Source of the DNA: Nodosilinea sp. FACHB-131
Lineage (GTDB): Bacteria; Cyanobacteriota; Cyanobacteriia; Phormidesmidales; Phormidesmidaceae
Assembly (NCBI RefSeq): GCF_014695395.1
Contig: NZ_JACJOF010000007.1
Location: 124,001 to 188,000, forward strand
Direction: 5' to 3'
Length of the DNA: 64,000 nucleotides
Under the pieces are notes generated by a model. That model was not told the DNA's origin and searched no databases. It worked only from the letters and a program-made list of their open reading frames with translations. Made by a program: the position numbers and the translations under genes. Positions 45,366-55,403 of the stretch are shown here, one piece after another. Every line of letters starts with the position of its first letter. Position 1 is the first letter of the stretch.

Positions 45366-46517
45366 ATGAATTCACCTAACTCGCCCAGGTTCAACCAGCT
45401 GCTCGAAACCGCCCGTCAACCCCAGTCGATAGCAGCGCTGTTGTCCTTGGGGTTTCACGTAGTGTTGTTTGCTGCTGGTCCCTCCTTTTCTAGCTTAAGT
45501 GCCACCGCTATGGGAGAAGGGGATTCAAGTTCAGAAGAGCGGCGGGTCCCGTTGATTGAGCTCACCCCCGAGGAGCAAAATCGTCTACCCGACTTTTCGA
45601 CCCCCGCCTATTCTCTGGACGGTGGAGACGATTTACTGAGTTTGTTTCCTCCCTCAAGCAACAGCCTACCCCTTGAGCCTGGTTCAGACTTTGGTGCGTC
45701 CTTGGCGATCCCTGCCCCTAGGTTGCCCTCTAATCCTTTTCCTTCAGGTATCTCACCCTATACCTCCCCTGGTCGTTCCTCTATAACGCTGTCTCCCCGC
45801 CGTACCCCTTTCCCTGCTTCACCCAACAGGAGCGTGATCCGTCGCCCTGTTAGGCCTCCTGCTGGAGATGCACCCCAAGGCGCTTCGACGCCAACCACTA
45901 CTTCTCCAGAAAATACCAGCGAAAATGGGGCTGCTGATTTAGAACCAAATCAGGCTAATGGACAAGGCACCGATGCCACCAGTGCTCCGCTAGACCCCAC
46001 GAATCCTGCCGTTCCATCAGCAGGACAAGAGACCGAGCAAGCTAGTGAACTACTAGCCAGGGTGGAGTTTGACGATGCTCAAACCAGCGCCAATGAGGTT
46101 GAAATTGCTAAGGCAGCCTGGCTGCAATCCGTGCAAGAAAAATTAGGAGATGCGGTCACTGAGGCCTCTGAGCCTATTGTTCTTAAAGTTCCCTACAGTG
46201 GCCGGCTCTGCCTATCTCCTGAACCTGCCGATGGGCTACTGGGAGTAGTTGGCTTACCCGGTGAAACTAGCGACAGCCTTGAATTGCAGACTACAGTGCT
46301 CAAAAGCACCGGTTACCCGTTCTTAAACCAAGCTGCTGAACAGGCCCTTCAAGACCTTCAGCAACAAAACACGGATGACAGCACCTTGGCAGCGAATACT
46401 TTGTATCAGGTCAATGTAGAAATAGAGTATGACGACCAAAACTGTATCAGTCGTGAGGCTCTTCTACAATCGCGCACCGCTGCATCAGAAGAACCCAGTA
46501 ACTCAACAGCTGAGTGA
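45366..46517 (+). CDS. TonB-like periplasmic protein
   Basis: A 383-residue protein with one N-terminal transmembrane helix (SIAALLSLGFHVVLFAAGP), a long Pro/Ser/Thr-rich linker (about 70-235) and a C-terminal domain (about 245-370) with KVPYSGRLCLSPEP and STGYPFLNQAAEQAL, resembling a TonB/TolA C-terminal fold. It could transduce energy to outer-membrane receptors. No exbB or exbD is nearby, so assignment is moderate. Confidence 0.6.
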   Translation: MNSPNSPRFNQLLETARQPQSIAALLSLGFHVVLFAAGPSFSSLSATAMGEGDSSSEERRVPLIELTPEEQNRLPDFSTPAYSLDGGDDLLSLFPPSSNSLPLEPGSDFGASLAIPAPRLPSNPFPSGISPYTSPGRSSITLSPRRTPFPASPNRSVIRRPVRPPAGDAPQGASTPTTTSPENTSENGAADLEPNQANGQGTDATSAPLDPTNPAVPSAGQETEQASELLARVEFDDAQTSANEVEIAKAAWLQSVQEKLGDAVTEASEPIVLKVPYSGRLCLSPEPADGLLGVVGLPGETSDSLELQTTVLKSTGYPFLNQAAEQALQDLQQQNTDDSTLAANTLYQVNVEIEYDDQNCISREALLQSRTAASEEPSNSTAE

Positions 46518-46572
46518 AAGCCTCTCAGAGGACTTCGACTGATTTTACAAAGCGATAAATGGTTAACTAGCT

Positions 46573-46624
46573 ATTGATGGCCTTTCACCCCAGCGACTGA
46601 GCGCTGGGGTGAAAGGCCATCAAT
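46573..46624. terminator. 23-bp perfect hairpin between convergent genes
   Basis: A perfect 23-bp inverted repeat (46573-46595 and 46602-46624) around a 6-nt loop (ACTGAG); arms begin ATTGATGGCCTTTCACCCC. It lies between the convergent tonB-like and ABC exporter genes and probably ends transcription in both directions. It lacks a long T-run. Confidence 0.65.
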
Positions 46625-46665
46625 AAGCATCTGTTCAATCTCACCGATGGCCGACAGGCATGCAC

Positions 46666-48465
46666 CTATTTTTGAGGTGCGAGTACAACATCAGCATAGG
46701 TTCCGGATCGGGCTACTGTACCTTTGTCGAGAACGTAGATGCGATCGCAGTGCTCAATCGTTGATAACCGGTGGGCAATGATAATTAGAGTTTTAGAGCC
46801 AGCTAAAGCCCTAATCGATTCACTAATTAGCCGTTCCGTTTCGTTATCTAAAGCAGAAGTTGCTTCGTCTAACACGAGAATTTCTCTTTGGTGGTAAAGT
46901 GCGCGGGCAATACCAATGCGCTGGCGTTGCCCGCCTGAGAGACGCACTCCACGCTCACCTACTGCAGTGTCAATACCGTTTGGCAAGTCTTGAACCAATT
47001 CCTCAAGCTGTGCTGCTTTGATTGCGTACCATAAACGCTCGTTGTCAATCTCAGCTTTTGGAACCCCGAAAGCAATATTCTTCTCAATAGTGTCGTCGGT
47101 CAAGAAGATAGACTGAGGTATATAGCCAACTAGCTTTCTCCAGTTCGGCAAATCACCATAAATTGATTTTCCGTCGAGAAAAATATCGCCACTCTGAGGA
47201 ATCAGGAGGCTTAACATCACATCCACTAGAGTTGTTTTCCCTGCCCCAGATTGACCTATGAGCCCAATAGACTCTCCCCGCTTGATCTCCATTGAAACAC
47301 CCACCAGAGAAGGTTTTGGAGAGCTAGGGTACTGATAAAAGATATCGGAAATCTTCAGGCTCTCAGAAAAGTTGGAAGGATGTTTATAGTCAGGAGTATA
47401 GGAAGAGCTTGCTAGCAATGAGGGATTTTCGTACTTGCTGAACTCATTGTTATCAATTTCCTTCAAATCTAGGTACATCATGTCTAGACTATGGGCTGAG
47501 TTCCGCAGCTTACCAATGCACTCTGCCAAGTTGCTAGCAGCTGGAATTAACCTCAAAGAAGCAACAGCAAATACACCCATACTAGCAATTGCGGCCTGAA
47601 AATCCTGCCCTATAAGGAGCTGGGAGACACAGACAAAACCAACAATAGCTGTTATTAAAAGAGTCTCAATCATTGTTCGCGGTACAAATTGAGCACTCTG
47701 AAAGAGAATTTCTACTCGAGCTTCCTCGTGTACATGCTCTTCTAATTCCTTACGGAAATAATTTTCGCAACCAAAGACTCGAGTTTCCTTGATACCTCCC
47801 AATCCATGATTGACAGCCTTGATGGTTTCTTCCCGGGCAATGGTCGATAGTTTGCCCCACTGTTTTAATCGCTTCACCAAGAAAGAGAAGACTACAAAAG
47901 CGGGAAAAAGCGCAGCTAGTGAAACAATTAACAATAAACTGTTAGTCTTCGCCATCAACACCAAAAGCGTAGCAATTACAATAGCATGGGAGACCGATTC
48001 CACCATAGGCAAAGAAACCATGAAGCAGAATCGATGCGTTTCGTTAGTTATTTTATTAATATAGTCCGCAGTATTTCTTGTTAAATGAAAATCGTAAGGA
48101 GCAAGCAAATAGGTATTAAAAAGACGTTCTTGAACAGCGGCCCTCTGATCAAAGAGAACTTTGTATGAGTAGCGCTTGCTCAAGAAGTAAATAGCTCCTT
48201 TTAGCAAAAAGATAACGATAATAAAAATTCCGAACCAAAGAACGAGCCTTTCAAAGCTGGTGAATCCAAAAACTTGATAGATCCAACTAAAGGTATCGCT
48301 TTGCTGAACAACTTTTTCTGCGTCACCTGCCAAATTCAGAAATGGGCCAATTAAGCCTATCCCAAAAGCCTCTAAAAGGGATGTGAGCAGAAAAATGCCA
48401 ATTAGCCAAATTAATTGCCGCTGGTGCCCAGAAAAAACATAAAGGAATTTTTGAAAATAACTCAC
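46666..48465 (-). CDS. ABC exporter, fused permease and ATPase
   Basis: A 599-residue half-transporter. Residues 1-320 form a six-helix transmembrane domain (LIWLIGIFLLTSLLEAFGIG at the start). The ATPase has Walker A GLIGQSGAGKTTLVDVML, signature GVRLSGGQRQRIGIARAL, Walker B ILVLDEATSALD and the switch His in IIAHRLSTIEH. It resembles MsbA-type exporters of lipid-linked sugars, consistent with the neighbouring polysaccharide genes. The substrate is inferred. Confidence 0.88.
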   Translation of the reverse strand: MSYFQKFLYVFSGHQRQLIWLIGIFLLTSLLEAFGIGLIGPFLNLAGDAEKVVQQSDTFSWIYQVFGFTSFERLVLWFGIFIIVIFLLKGAIYFLSKRYSYKVLFDQRAAVQERLFNTYLLAPYDFHLTRNTADYINKITNETHRFCFMVSLPMVESVSHAIVIATLLVLMAKTNSLLLIVSLAALFPAFVVFSFLVKRLKQWGKLSTIAREETIKAVNHGLGGIKETRVFGCENYFRKELEEHVHEEARVEILFQSAQFVPRTMIETLLITAIVGFVCVSQLLIGQDFQAAIASMGVFAVASLRLIPAASNLAECIGKLRNSAHSLDMMYLDLKEIDNNEFSKYENPSLLASSSYTPDYKHPSNFSESLKISDIFYQYPSSPKPSLVGVSMEIKRGESIGLIGQSGAGKTTLVDVMLSLLIPQSGDIFLDGKSIYGDLPNWRKLVGYIPQSIFLTDDTIEKNIAFGVPKAEIDNERLWYAIKAAQLEELVQDLPNGIDTAVGERGVRLSGGQRQRIGIARALYHQREILVLDEATSALDNETERLISESIRALAGSKTLIIIAHRLSTIEHCDRIYVLDKGTVARSGTYADVVLAPQK

Positions 48466-49117
48466 TACTTCTCCCTCAAAATAACTGCTAAATGCCCTAA
48501 CTGAATTAGCCGAGCAAAAGTACTTGACAAACCCTCTGTACTAAGGACGTAGCAGAACAAACGATCTATCGTTTAGATGCCTATGATGTTTGACCCAACA
48601 ATTATGCAATTGATTGTGACCTAAGCTATGGGCGGAAAAAACCTGCTAGATATCCCACTATCATAGTACCCAAATCTCGGTAAAGATAGATTGAGTAAGG
48701 CAAATTATTCATGCTGCTAGGAAAACACTTTAAAGAAGCTTCACAGCATCTTCCTGTTTATCCAGATCTATCCTCAGAAAGTTTCTCTTGCACTGATCTT
48801 CTGCCGGGAAGGGAAAGTTCATTATGCTAGCTTCTCATCGTACTTACAAAATGAGCTTTATGAATGAAAGCAATTGGTAAAGGAAGAACCTTGCCATAAA
48901 ATCGTGTAATCTAGGCTCTTGTCAAGCCTTTCAACTATAAAATTTCATCAGATATTTATACTACACCTCGCCGTATAGGATATACCCAATAAAAGGCTAA
49001 TGCTCATCCATATCTAATATAATTGTTTCTAAATAGATTTCAGAAAACGTTGTAGTGGAATAGCTACGTAAAACACCAAAATTTGTTCCCATATTGTTTG
49101 TTAAAGCACTTGACGCC
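48466..49117. other. A+T-rich intergenic region
   Basis: About 650 nt between divergent genes of the polysaccharide block. It is markedly A+T-rich, has no supported ORF and no clear repeat. Promoters for both the exporter and the O-antigen polymerase gene should lie here. Confidence 0.45.
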
Positions 49118-50386
49118 ATGCAAGCTCAAAAACTTACCCTTAACGGTAATACCGTAGTATCCGGAAAACAAATTGATTTTGCGGAGACATGCTTTGCAAT
49201 TTTCTATCTTCTATTTTTTGCAGGCGCTTTTGGCTTTGGAGCAGATCTTGCCGCAGCTCCGGTTATTCCAACACCGATTATTACTTTAATTCGATACGCT
49301 GCCTATGCAGTTGTTTTGCTGCTATTGTCACTGCGCCCTATTGAAACACTGAAGACGGCTCTTAGTAACAAATGGGCATTGGGGCTGATTTTCATCACTT
49401 CCATCTCCTTTCTATGGTCCTATAATCCCTCAGTCACGATAGATTCTATCTGGAAAGAATTTGTTCCAATGTTTTTGTTGAGTCTTTATATTGCCTCTAG
49501 ATTTACGCTAGAGCAGCAATTTAAGATAATTCTATGGGTTTTGGTCATAGTATTTCTGGAGAGCGTGGCTCTAGCGGTTGCTATGCCAGGAGTAGGCCGT
49601 CATATTGAAGGTCCTTTTATCGGCAGCTGGAAAGGAGTGTTTGCGCAGAAGAATCAGTTTGGTGCGCACTCAGCAATGACTTTAATAGCTCTCTTTATGC
49701 TAGCCAACTATGCCAAAGAGAAGCAGAGATGGGCGCTAATACTCCTTGGAGGATGTTTTGCGGCGTTACTTGTTAGTAGTTCTGTCACAGCATTAACTCT
49801 TTCTTTTGTAGGGCTGATGCTAACAGTTTTTTATCGTCGCTTTGCTTGGCTAGGCAAACGCTCAGTTCTACTAGGTGTTTTGTTTGTGCTAGTTTCAGTG
49901 AGTTTCTTTTATGTTTTGTTCTCTAATTGGGTAGATATTCTTGATTACTTTGATCGAGATCCTACACTATCCACACGAACGCTCATTTGGCATCTTGTTA
50001 TTAGTGCAAAGATCCCAGGTAGCCCATACCTCGGATATGGAAGAGGCGTATTTTGGGATTCAGTCGGTTTAACAACTGGCTTCGAATCTTTCGCTTATCA
50101 CGTTCCACCTCATGCGCACAACGGCTTTTTAGATCTTATTCTAGATGTTGGTTTTATTGGATTCTCGTTCTTTTGTGTTACATGGTTTATGACCTATGTT
50201 AGGGCAGCAAAGCTTGCCTATGACCGAAAAGAAGCAGCTTATCTATGGCCTCTTTTATTTCTGTCAATGCTTGTTTTGTTCAATACCTTTGAAAGCTATC
50301 TGGCTCGTCTAACCACCTTGTATTGGATCCTTTTTATTATCCTGGCTTTCTCTCTAACCCCAAAGGTTTTCGCATCAAAGGATTAG
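49118..50386 (+). CDS. O-antigen ligase/polymerase family membrane protein
   Basis: A 422-residue protein with about 11-12 transmembrane helices. The periplasmic loop has STRTLIWHLVISAKIPGSPY, LGYGRGVFWDS and HAHNGFLDLILDVGFIG, the hallmark of Wzy_C/WaaL-type proteins. It would polymerise or ligate polysaccharide repeat units. ATG 49118 (MQAQKL) is preferred to an upstream TTG. Confidence 0.85.
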   Translation: MQAQKLTLNGNTVVSGKQIDFAETCFAIFYLLFFAGAFGFGADLAAAPVIPTPIITLIRYAAYAVVLLLLSLRPIETLKTALSNKWALGLIFITSISFLWSYNPSVTIDSIWKEFVPMFLLSLYIASRFTLEQQFKIILWVLVIVFLESVALAVAMPGVGRHIEGPFIGSWKGVFAQKNQFGAHSAMTLIALFMLANYAKEKQRWALILLGGCFAALLVSSSVTALTLSFVGLMLTVFYRRFAWLGKRSVLLGVLFVLVSVSFFYVLFSNWVDILDYFDRDPTLSTRTLIWHLVISAKIPGSPYLGYGRGVFWDSVGLTTGFESFAYHVPPHAHNGFLDLILDVGFIGFSFFCVTWFMTYVRAAKLAYDRKEAAYLWPLLFLSMLVLFNTFESYLARLTTLYWILFIILAFSLTPKVFASKD

Positions 50387-50407
50387 AGCATTTTTATATC
50401 GCTTTAA

Positions 50408-50433
50408 ATTGATACTCTTTTGAGAGTATCAAT
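50408..50433 (+). terminator. hairpin after the O-antigen polymerase gene
   Basis: ATTGATACTCT/AGAGTATCAAT, 11-bp stem with TTTG loop, 21 nt after the stop codon, followed by GCTTAATTTG. There is no strong T-run. The rest of the 50434-50665 gap shows no gene. Confidence 0.55.
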
Positions 50434-50665
50434 GCTTAATTTGTCTCCTTTCCTTTGGATAGCCGATGGAAGAAATGCTCCAAAGGTTCTATGCGAACAT
50501 CGAAACTGATGAAGTGTTATAGCGCTGACCGCTGTGCTTAGAACACAGATCATTGTTGCTGGCAAAAAGACGGCGCACTAGTGTAAAGCTATCGCGACCC
50601 AGAGCAACACAGAATGTCTTGGCTGGGCTGGCGGCTATATCAGATATACTCCAATATCGGACGTC

Positions 50666-50696
50666 AAAAAAGAACTCCTTGGTTAACCAAGGAGTT
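50666..50696 (-). terminator. intrinsic terminator of the OPX/Wzc operon
   Basis: AACTCCTTGG/CCAAGGAGTT, 10-bp perfect stem with TTAA loop (50673-50696). On the minus strand it is followed by CTTTTTTG. It lies about 120 nt after the OPX gene stop. Confidence 0.75.
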
Positions 50697-50817
50697 TAGT
50701 GTAGTAGAGTGATTTCTATTAGCTCACCAGTATTGATCCAGTAAAATCCTTGAATTTTAGGTAGGCCAATTACATAGAGTTAGCTCTCTTCAAGGTAACC
50801 TTGCTTTAACGCAGTTA

Positions 50818-51969
50818 TTAGTCATCATTAAAGATGTTAAAGACATCTAGAATGTTAAAGATGCCACCTAAAGGAGCCAAAATTGGAGTTAGGGCTCGGT
50901 TTATGGTGTCAATACCGACTAGGTAACCTTTCTTAGGTACTAAAATCACATCTCCGTCCTGAACTTGATAGTTGTCTACCAAGCTGGAAAGGTCTACTCT
51001 TTGTTCTTCGACTTGTCCCGTTTCTGAAAGTCGAACAAGGCGGACTTCTCCTAAGGCTGCATCAGAATTAGGGCCACCAGCAGCAGCGATCGCGCCAGCT
51101 ACCGAACTGTTTGGTTGTATCTGAACTTCCCCTGGTTGGACTACGCCATCGCCAATGACGCGCACTCGAACATTGTCTGGTGCAATGCTTGAACTCGCTA
51201 CTAAAGATGGATCAATCTCAGCTCCGGGCTGTGCCTTAGGTACAAAGATAGAATCTCCGTCTCTGAGCACCAGGTTGTTGCCTTGACCACCACTGGAGAT
51301 TGCATCCCATAGGTTCACAGAAAGATCCTGCGACTGACCATTTGATAGCTGTCGTCGGACAATAACTGATCGGATATCTGCTGTGCGACGTATTCCACCA
51401 GCAGCTACTAGGGCCGAAGATAGGGTTGGTGTTGTTGTCGCTGCTGTAATCCGGGCGTTTACGTCTAGCTGTGTTTCAGCTGAGGTTAAGCTACTCAGTT
51501 GTACAGGTCCAGGGCGATAAACCTCACCGGCTACATCTACAACTACTGGGCGCAGAGCCGTCAAGCTGACATTGACGACTGGGTTTACCAGATAGGCATT
51601 GAGCCCTTGAGTAATTTCTTGGGATAAGTTGTCGACAGTTTTTCCTGCTGCTTGAATAGATCCCAAAAATGGAAAAGGCATCGTGCCATCAGGTAAAACT
51701 ACCCGCGAACCCGTGAACTCCTCGTACCCAAAGACTTCAATAGCAATCTGGTCACCTGCTCCTAAAATATAGTTTCCAGGAGCAGGTGAAGCTGGCAGCT
51801 CAATAGTTGGAGAATTAAACTCTGTTGATTGTTGAGCATTTACTGCCTCAATTGGAGAATCAAACTCTACCGATTGTTGAGCATTTGCTGCCTCTAAGCC
51901 CCACATGCAACTGTGAGCTAATGCTGCTGAGAGCGAAATTAGCGCAATAGAAAGTTTATCTAGTTTCAT
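50818..51969 (-). CDS. polysaccharide export outer-membrane protein (OPX/Wza-like)
   Basis: A 383-residue exported protein. Signal peptide near residues 6-25 (LSIALISLSAALAHS). The export domain has YILGAGDQIAIEVFGYEEF and VVLPDGTMPFPFLGSIQAAG, then two SLBB-type segments (VAGEVYRPGPVQL and GDGVVQPGEVQIQPN). It would form the outer-membrane channel for capsule or slime export with the adjacent Wzc. A 45-bp in-frame tandem duplication (51807-51896) gives repeated NAQQSxEFxSP units just after the signal peptide. ATG 51969 is preferred to a TTG four codons upstream. Confidence 0.9.
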   Translation of the reverse strand: MKLDKLSIALISLSAALAHSCMWGLEAANAQQSVEFDSPIEAVNAQQSTEFNSPTIELPASPAPGNYILGAGDQIAIEVFGYEEFTGSRVVLPDGTMPFPFLGSIQAAGKTVDNLSQEITQGLNAYLVNPVVNVSLTALRPVVVDVAGEVYRPGPVQLSSLTSAETQLDVNARITAATTTPTLSSALVAAGGIRRTADIRSVIVRRQLSNGQSQDLSVNLWDAISSGGQGNNLVLRDGDSIFVPKAQPGAEIDPSLVASSSIAPDNVRVRVIGDGVVQPGEVQIQPNSSVAGAIAAAGGPNSDAALGEVRLVRLSETGQVEEQRVDLSSLVDNYQVQDGDVILVPKKGYLVGIDTINRALTPILAPLGGIFNILDVFNIFNDD

Positions 51970-51986
51970 AATCTTAAGCAATAAAT

Positions 51987-54185
51987 CTAACGAACCGTTG
52001 TTTGCATTTCTGATAGCGTTGTCTTTCCATACTCGCCAGCTTTAATGCGAGAGACATAATCGCCGTGCTCGTTATTGATATCTACTCCATTGGCAACTAC
52101 GCCTAGGACGTTTGCCTGTGACCGTTCTAGGAAAGACTTGGCTGCTAAGGCATTTGCGGAGTCTACTTTGCGAGGTCTCAGCACTAGCAGAACGCCGTCA
52201 GACATACGCCCTAGCACAGCTGCATCTGCCGCCCCTAGGAGCGGTGGTGTATCAATTAGAATGTAGTCGTACTGCCGCTTCATCTGCTGGAGCAAATCTG
52301 CCATTCGCTCAGAATCCAGGATGGCTATAGGGTTAGGTGGAAGAGCACCAGCCGTCATGAGAGTTAAGTTCTCAGAAATTTGGTGGATAACGTCTTGCTG
52401 GGTTTCTTCTCTAATTAGTACTTGACTTAAACCAGCTCGGTTAATAACATCCCAAATGTGGTGCTGAGATGGAGAACGAAGGTCAGCATCAATCAGTAAT
52501 ACCTGTTTACCTGACTGAGCCAAAGTGGCAGCTAGATTGGCTGAAACTTCAGATTTACCCTCTTCAGCAACTGAACTGGTAATTGCGATGACGCGATGAG
52601 GGGTATCAGAGCTAGTAAATTTCAGATTTGCCTGAAGCATCTGAAAAGCTGCCGAGACCATGGGTTGATTCCTATCGAGGGCAGGAACGTAGGCGGCTCG
52701 GTCAAGTCTGCCAGCAAGGTAAGCTGTAGAGCCTTCGCTTTCAGATTTTGTACGAAACTTAGGAATTAACCCAAGTAGAGTGTAACCCAGCAACATCTCG
52801 CCATCCTTGGCAGTTTTAACTGATTTGTCGACCAAATCTAGGAAAAAGGCGCAAGCAATGCCGAGCAAACTACCCAGAAAGGTTCCGACGACAAGGGCTG
52901 GAACAAGTAGGCTACCAGCGTCTTCTGCAGGTTCGGCCCTTTCCAAAATTTCGGCGCTGCCGACAGTCTGGTTTTCAGCTAGCTGAGTTTGTTGAAAGGC
53001 TGCTAAAAGATTTTCATAGTTTAGCTGAGCTGACTGAAGGCGCTGAGTCAATTCCAACTGGCGCTTCTCAAGGGCTGGAAATGCCTGAATTCTCTCGGCA
53101 TAACGATTTCGAGATTCAACTAAACTTTGCAGCTGACTAGCCAAGCTAGAACGGTTTACAACTGCTGTAGCTAACTCTGTTGTGAGCTGTTGATCTAGAG
53201 GGCTCATCTGTAGATTGCCGAGACCCGCAAGCTCAGTTGTTCCTACGATGTCTTCAACTCGTTCACTGAGCAGGCTTTGCAGTGATTCTACTCGGCGCTC
53301 TAAGTTGATAACCGTGGGGTGAGTCTCTCGATAGAGACTACGCTGACTTGCCAACTCTGCTTGGGCTAGCTGTAAATCTGCTAGTGCTTGCTGAACAGCC
53401 GTAGACTGGCTTAAGGTTTCGATCTGTTTAGCTTGCTCTAATGGGATTGCTAATTGTTCTTGTAACTTGCTTGCCTGAGTGTTAGCACTGGCAAGAGTAG
53501 AAGATACATCGCGAATTTGGGTGTCTAACTCAGCGATCGCAGTAACGGCTACAACGGCTTCGTCTTCAAGAACAACAATGCCGTTAGCATCCTTAAACTG
53601 CTGCAGTGCTGCGGCTGAACGGTCTAGGTCTGCTTCAGCAATAGGCAGTTGCCGCTCAATGAACTCTCTGGCTGTAGCCGCCTTTAAGCGGTTGCTGAGA
53701 ATGTCTCGTTCCAGGTAGGCATCCATTACTGCGTTGACAACGGTAGCAGCCTCATTAGGATCGTCGGAGCTGTAGGAAATTTGTAAGATGTCTGCCTGTT
53801 CTGTAGACTCTACTTTGAGTTTGGCACTTAGATCCGCTGGCTTTAGAGGCAAGCCGTCATCGTCTGTAAGACCCAGATTGTCAATAACGGATTCCATAAC
53901 TGCAGTTGAAAGCACAACAGAACTTTGGTTCTGCAGGTTGTTTACTGAGAGAGGGAGTTCTCTAATATCTGTCCCTACTCCAGTCAATGTTGGCGTAAGG
54001 TCCGGCCTAACCAGTATGCTGCCATCCGCGCTGTAAGACGGATCCCGTGTCAGGGCAAAGAGCACTGAACCTGCCATACAGGTGCCTAGCACAAGAGTCG
54101 CTGGCAACCAGCGCCGTTTCAACACTAGCCAGTAGCGTTGTAGGTCAATTTCTTCAACGTAATCTTGGTAGGTCTTGTTAGTCAT
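51987..54185 (-). CDS. Wzz/BY-kinase polysaccharide co-polymerase
   Basis: A 732-residue protein. It has an N-terminal Wzz domain with TM1 (LPATLVLGTCMAGSVLFALT), a long coiled-coil region (about 170-410), TM2 (LLVPALVVGTFLGSLLGIAC) and a C-terminal bacterial tyrosine-kinase domain: Walker A EEGKSEVSANLA, Walker A' LLIDADLRSPSQ, Walker B YILIDTPPLLG. The C-terminus has only a few Tyr (DYVSRIKAGEYG), fewer than the usual Tyr cluster. It controls chain length in Wzy-type export and lies 17 nt upstream of the OPX gene, forming an operon. ATG 54185 is preferred (MTNKTYQDY). Confidence 0.92.
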   Translation of the reverse strand: MTNKTYQDYVEEIDLQRYWLVLKRRWLPATLVLGTCMAGSVLFALTRDPSYSADGSILVRPDLTPTLTGVGTDIRELPLSVNNLQNQSSVVLSTAVMESVIDNLGLTDDDGLPLKPADLSAKLKVESTEQADILQISYSSDDPNEAATVVNAVMDAYLERDILSNRLKAATAREFIERQLPIAEADLDRSAAALQQFKDANGIVVLEDEAVVAVTAIAELDTQIRDVSSTLASANTQASKLQEQLAIPLEQAKQIETLSQSTAVQQALADLQLAQAELASQRSLYRETHPTVINLERRVESLQSLLSERVEDIVGTTELAGLGNLQMSPLDQQLTTELATAVVNRSSLASQLQSLVESRNRYAERIQAFPALEKRQLELTQRLQSAQLNYENLLAAFQQTQLAENQTVGSAEILERAEPAEDAGSLLVPALVVGTFLGSLLGIACAFFLDLVDKSVKTAKDGEMLLGYTLLGLIPKFRTKSESEGSTAYLAGRLDRAAYVPALDRNQPMVSAAFQMLQANLKFTSSDTPHRVIAITSSVAEEGKSEVSANLAATLAQSGKQVLLIDADLRSPSQHHIWDVINRAGLSQVLIREETQQDVIHQISENLTLMTAGALPPNPIAILDSERMADLLQQMKRQYDYILIDTPPLLGAADAAVLGRMSDGVLLVLRPRKVDSANALAAKSFLERSQANVLGVVANGVDINNEHGDYVSRIKAGEYGKTTLSEMQTTVR

Positions 54186-54851
54186 AGACGAATAGAAGTG
54201 AGATACGCCTGAAAACAATCTGGTTACTTACGCAAGGCGGTAAGCTACTGCCCCATTCCACCTAGACAACTCGATTGCTTAGACTACAGGTTTTGACTTG
54301 CAGTCGACCACATTAAGTGGATATGTCTAAGTCGCCTTAGAGGTGAACGCTGGTAGGTTTGAATAATGAGTCAAAGACTCGTATAACTACCTATCTAATT
54401 TAAATAGATGCTTAAACCCTTTACGCAAGCATATCCTATGGAAGCAGTTGCGGGGGAAGGGGCATTGAGCTGTCTAGCACTGTCTTAACAATGATGACGA
54501 TTCTATGATGCCCAAGGCTCATCAGGAACTTGATTCAGGAATTCTGCTCACTCAAGTACTGAGTTAGGCTGCTTATTTACTTAACACTCTCGTAGTCCTG
54601 CAAGGCCCAAGCAAATTCGGTGAACAAGACCCATCTACAGAAAATAGCCTGATGACTAAGACATCAGGCTATTTCTTAAGACCTAAGAGCTGCGCCTATA
54701 GGAGACTAGTAACTTGCTCAATAACACCGCCTACAGAGATGTTGCTTAGCCTGGCTCCCAGGCATAGCTGAAAGTTGTGCAAGAGGTTTACGGATTGGTA
54801 GTGACAGCTTTCTTGTAATCGCTTCACAGAAGCAAACCTTATGCTAGACCC
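54186..54851. other. intergenic region between the Wzc operon and ndhJ
   Basis: About 670 nt without a supported ORF. It contains the ndh terminator hairpin and must contain the Wzc promoter. Otherwise nothing is recognised. Confidence 0.45.
54642..54674 (-). terminator. probable terminator of the ndhCKJ operon
   Basis: AAATAGCCTGATG/CATCAGGCTATTT, 13-bp perfect stem with a 7-nt loop. On the minus strand it continues TATTTTCTG. It lies about 180 nt after ndhJ. Confidence 0.65.
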
Positions 54852-55403
54852 TCAATAGGCATCCTGAAGCTCATAGAAGTCAGGAGAAATATAGTCTTTA
54901 CGAAGTGGCCAGCCAACCCAGTCCTCAGGCATGAGTAGCCGTTTTAGGTTGGGATGACCTTCGTAAAGGATGCCATACATATCATAGCTTTCTCGCTCTT
55001 GCCAATCGGCTGCCTTCCAAATCCAATACACCGAAGGTACTCGAGGATTGCCACGAGGCAAAAATACCTTAACTCTGACTTCTTCGGGATTGTCGATGTT
55101 GTCGTCCAGTTTTACCAAATGGTAAAAACTCACCAATTCCTTGCCCGGACCATCATCGTAGGCTCCTTGGCACTGGAGATAATTAAAACCATAGGCATAT
55201 AGAGCAGTACAAATTGGAATGAGAAACTGCGGTTCTACCGTAATTATCTCTATTCCTAGATGATCGCGGGGCATTAACCTATGGTCAAACCCGTTTTCGG
55301 TTAGCCAACTGGATACAGCACCCGCCTCTACTAGAGGTGCTGCCGATGCTTCACCAGTGGGCTCCGGCTGCGGAGATGATGCTTGGGAGTCTTCTTCAGC
55401 CAT
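54852..55403 (-). CDS. ndhJ: NAD(P)H-quinone oxidoreductase subunit J
   Basis: A 183-residue subunit of the photosynthetic complex I (NDH-1), in the peripheral arm. Conserved [40 protein letters not shown] and the typical [19 protein letters not shown] with [16 protein letters not shown]. The first 40 residues are an acidic, Ala/Pro-rich extension. The start ATG abuts the ndhK stop (TAAATG), with AAGGAGAT upstream. Confidence 0.96.
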   Translation of the reverse strand: MAEEDSQASSPQPEPTGEASAAPLVEAGAVSSWLTENGFDHRLMPRDHLGIEIITVEPQFLIPICTALYAYGFNYLQCQGAYDDGPGKELVSFYHLVKLDDNIDNPEEVRVKVFLPRGNPRVPSVYWIWKAADWQERESYDMYGILYEGHPNLKRLLMPEDWVGWPLRKDYISPDFYELQDAY

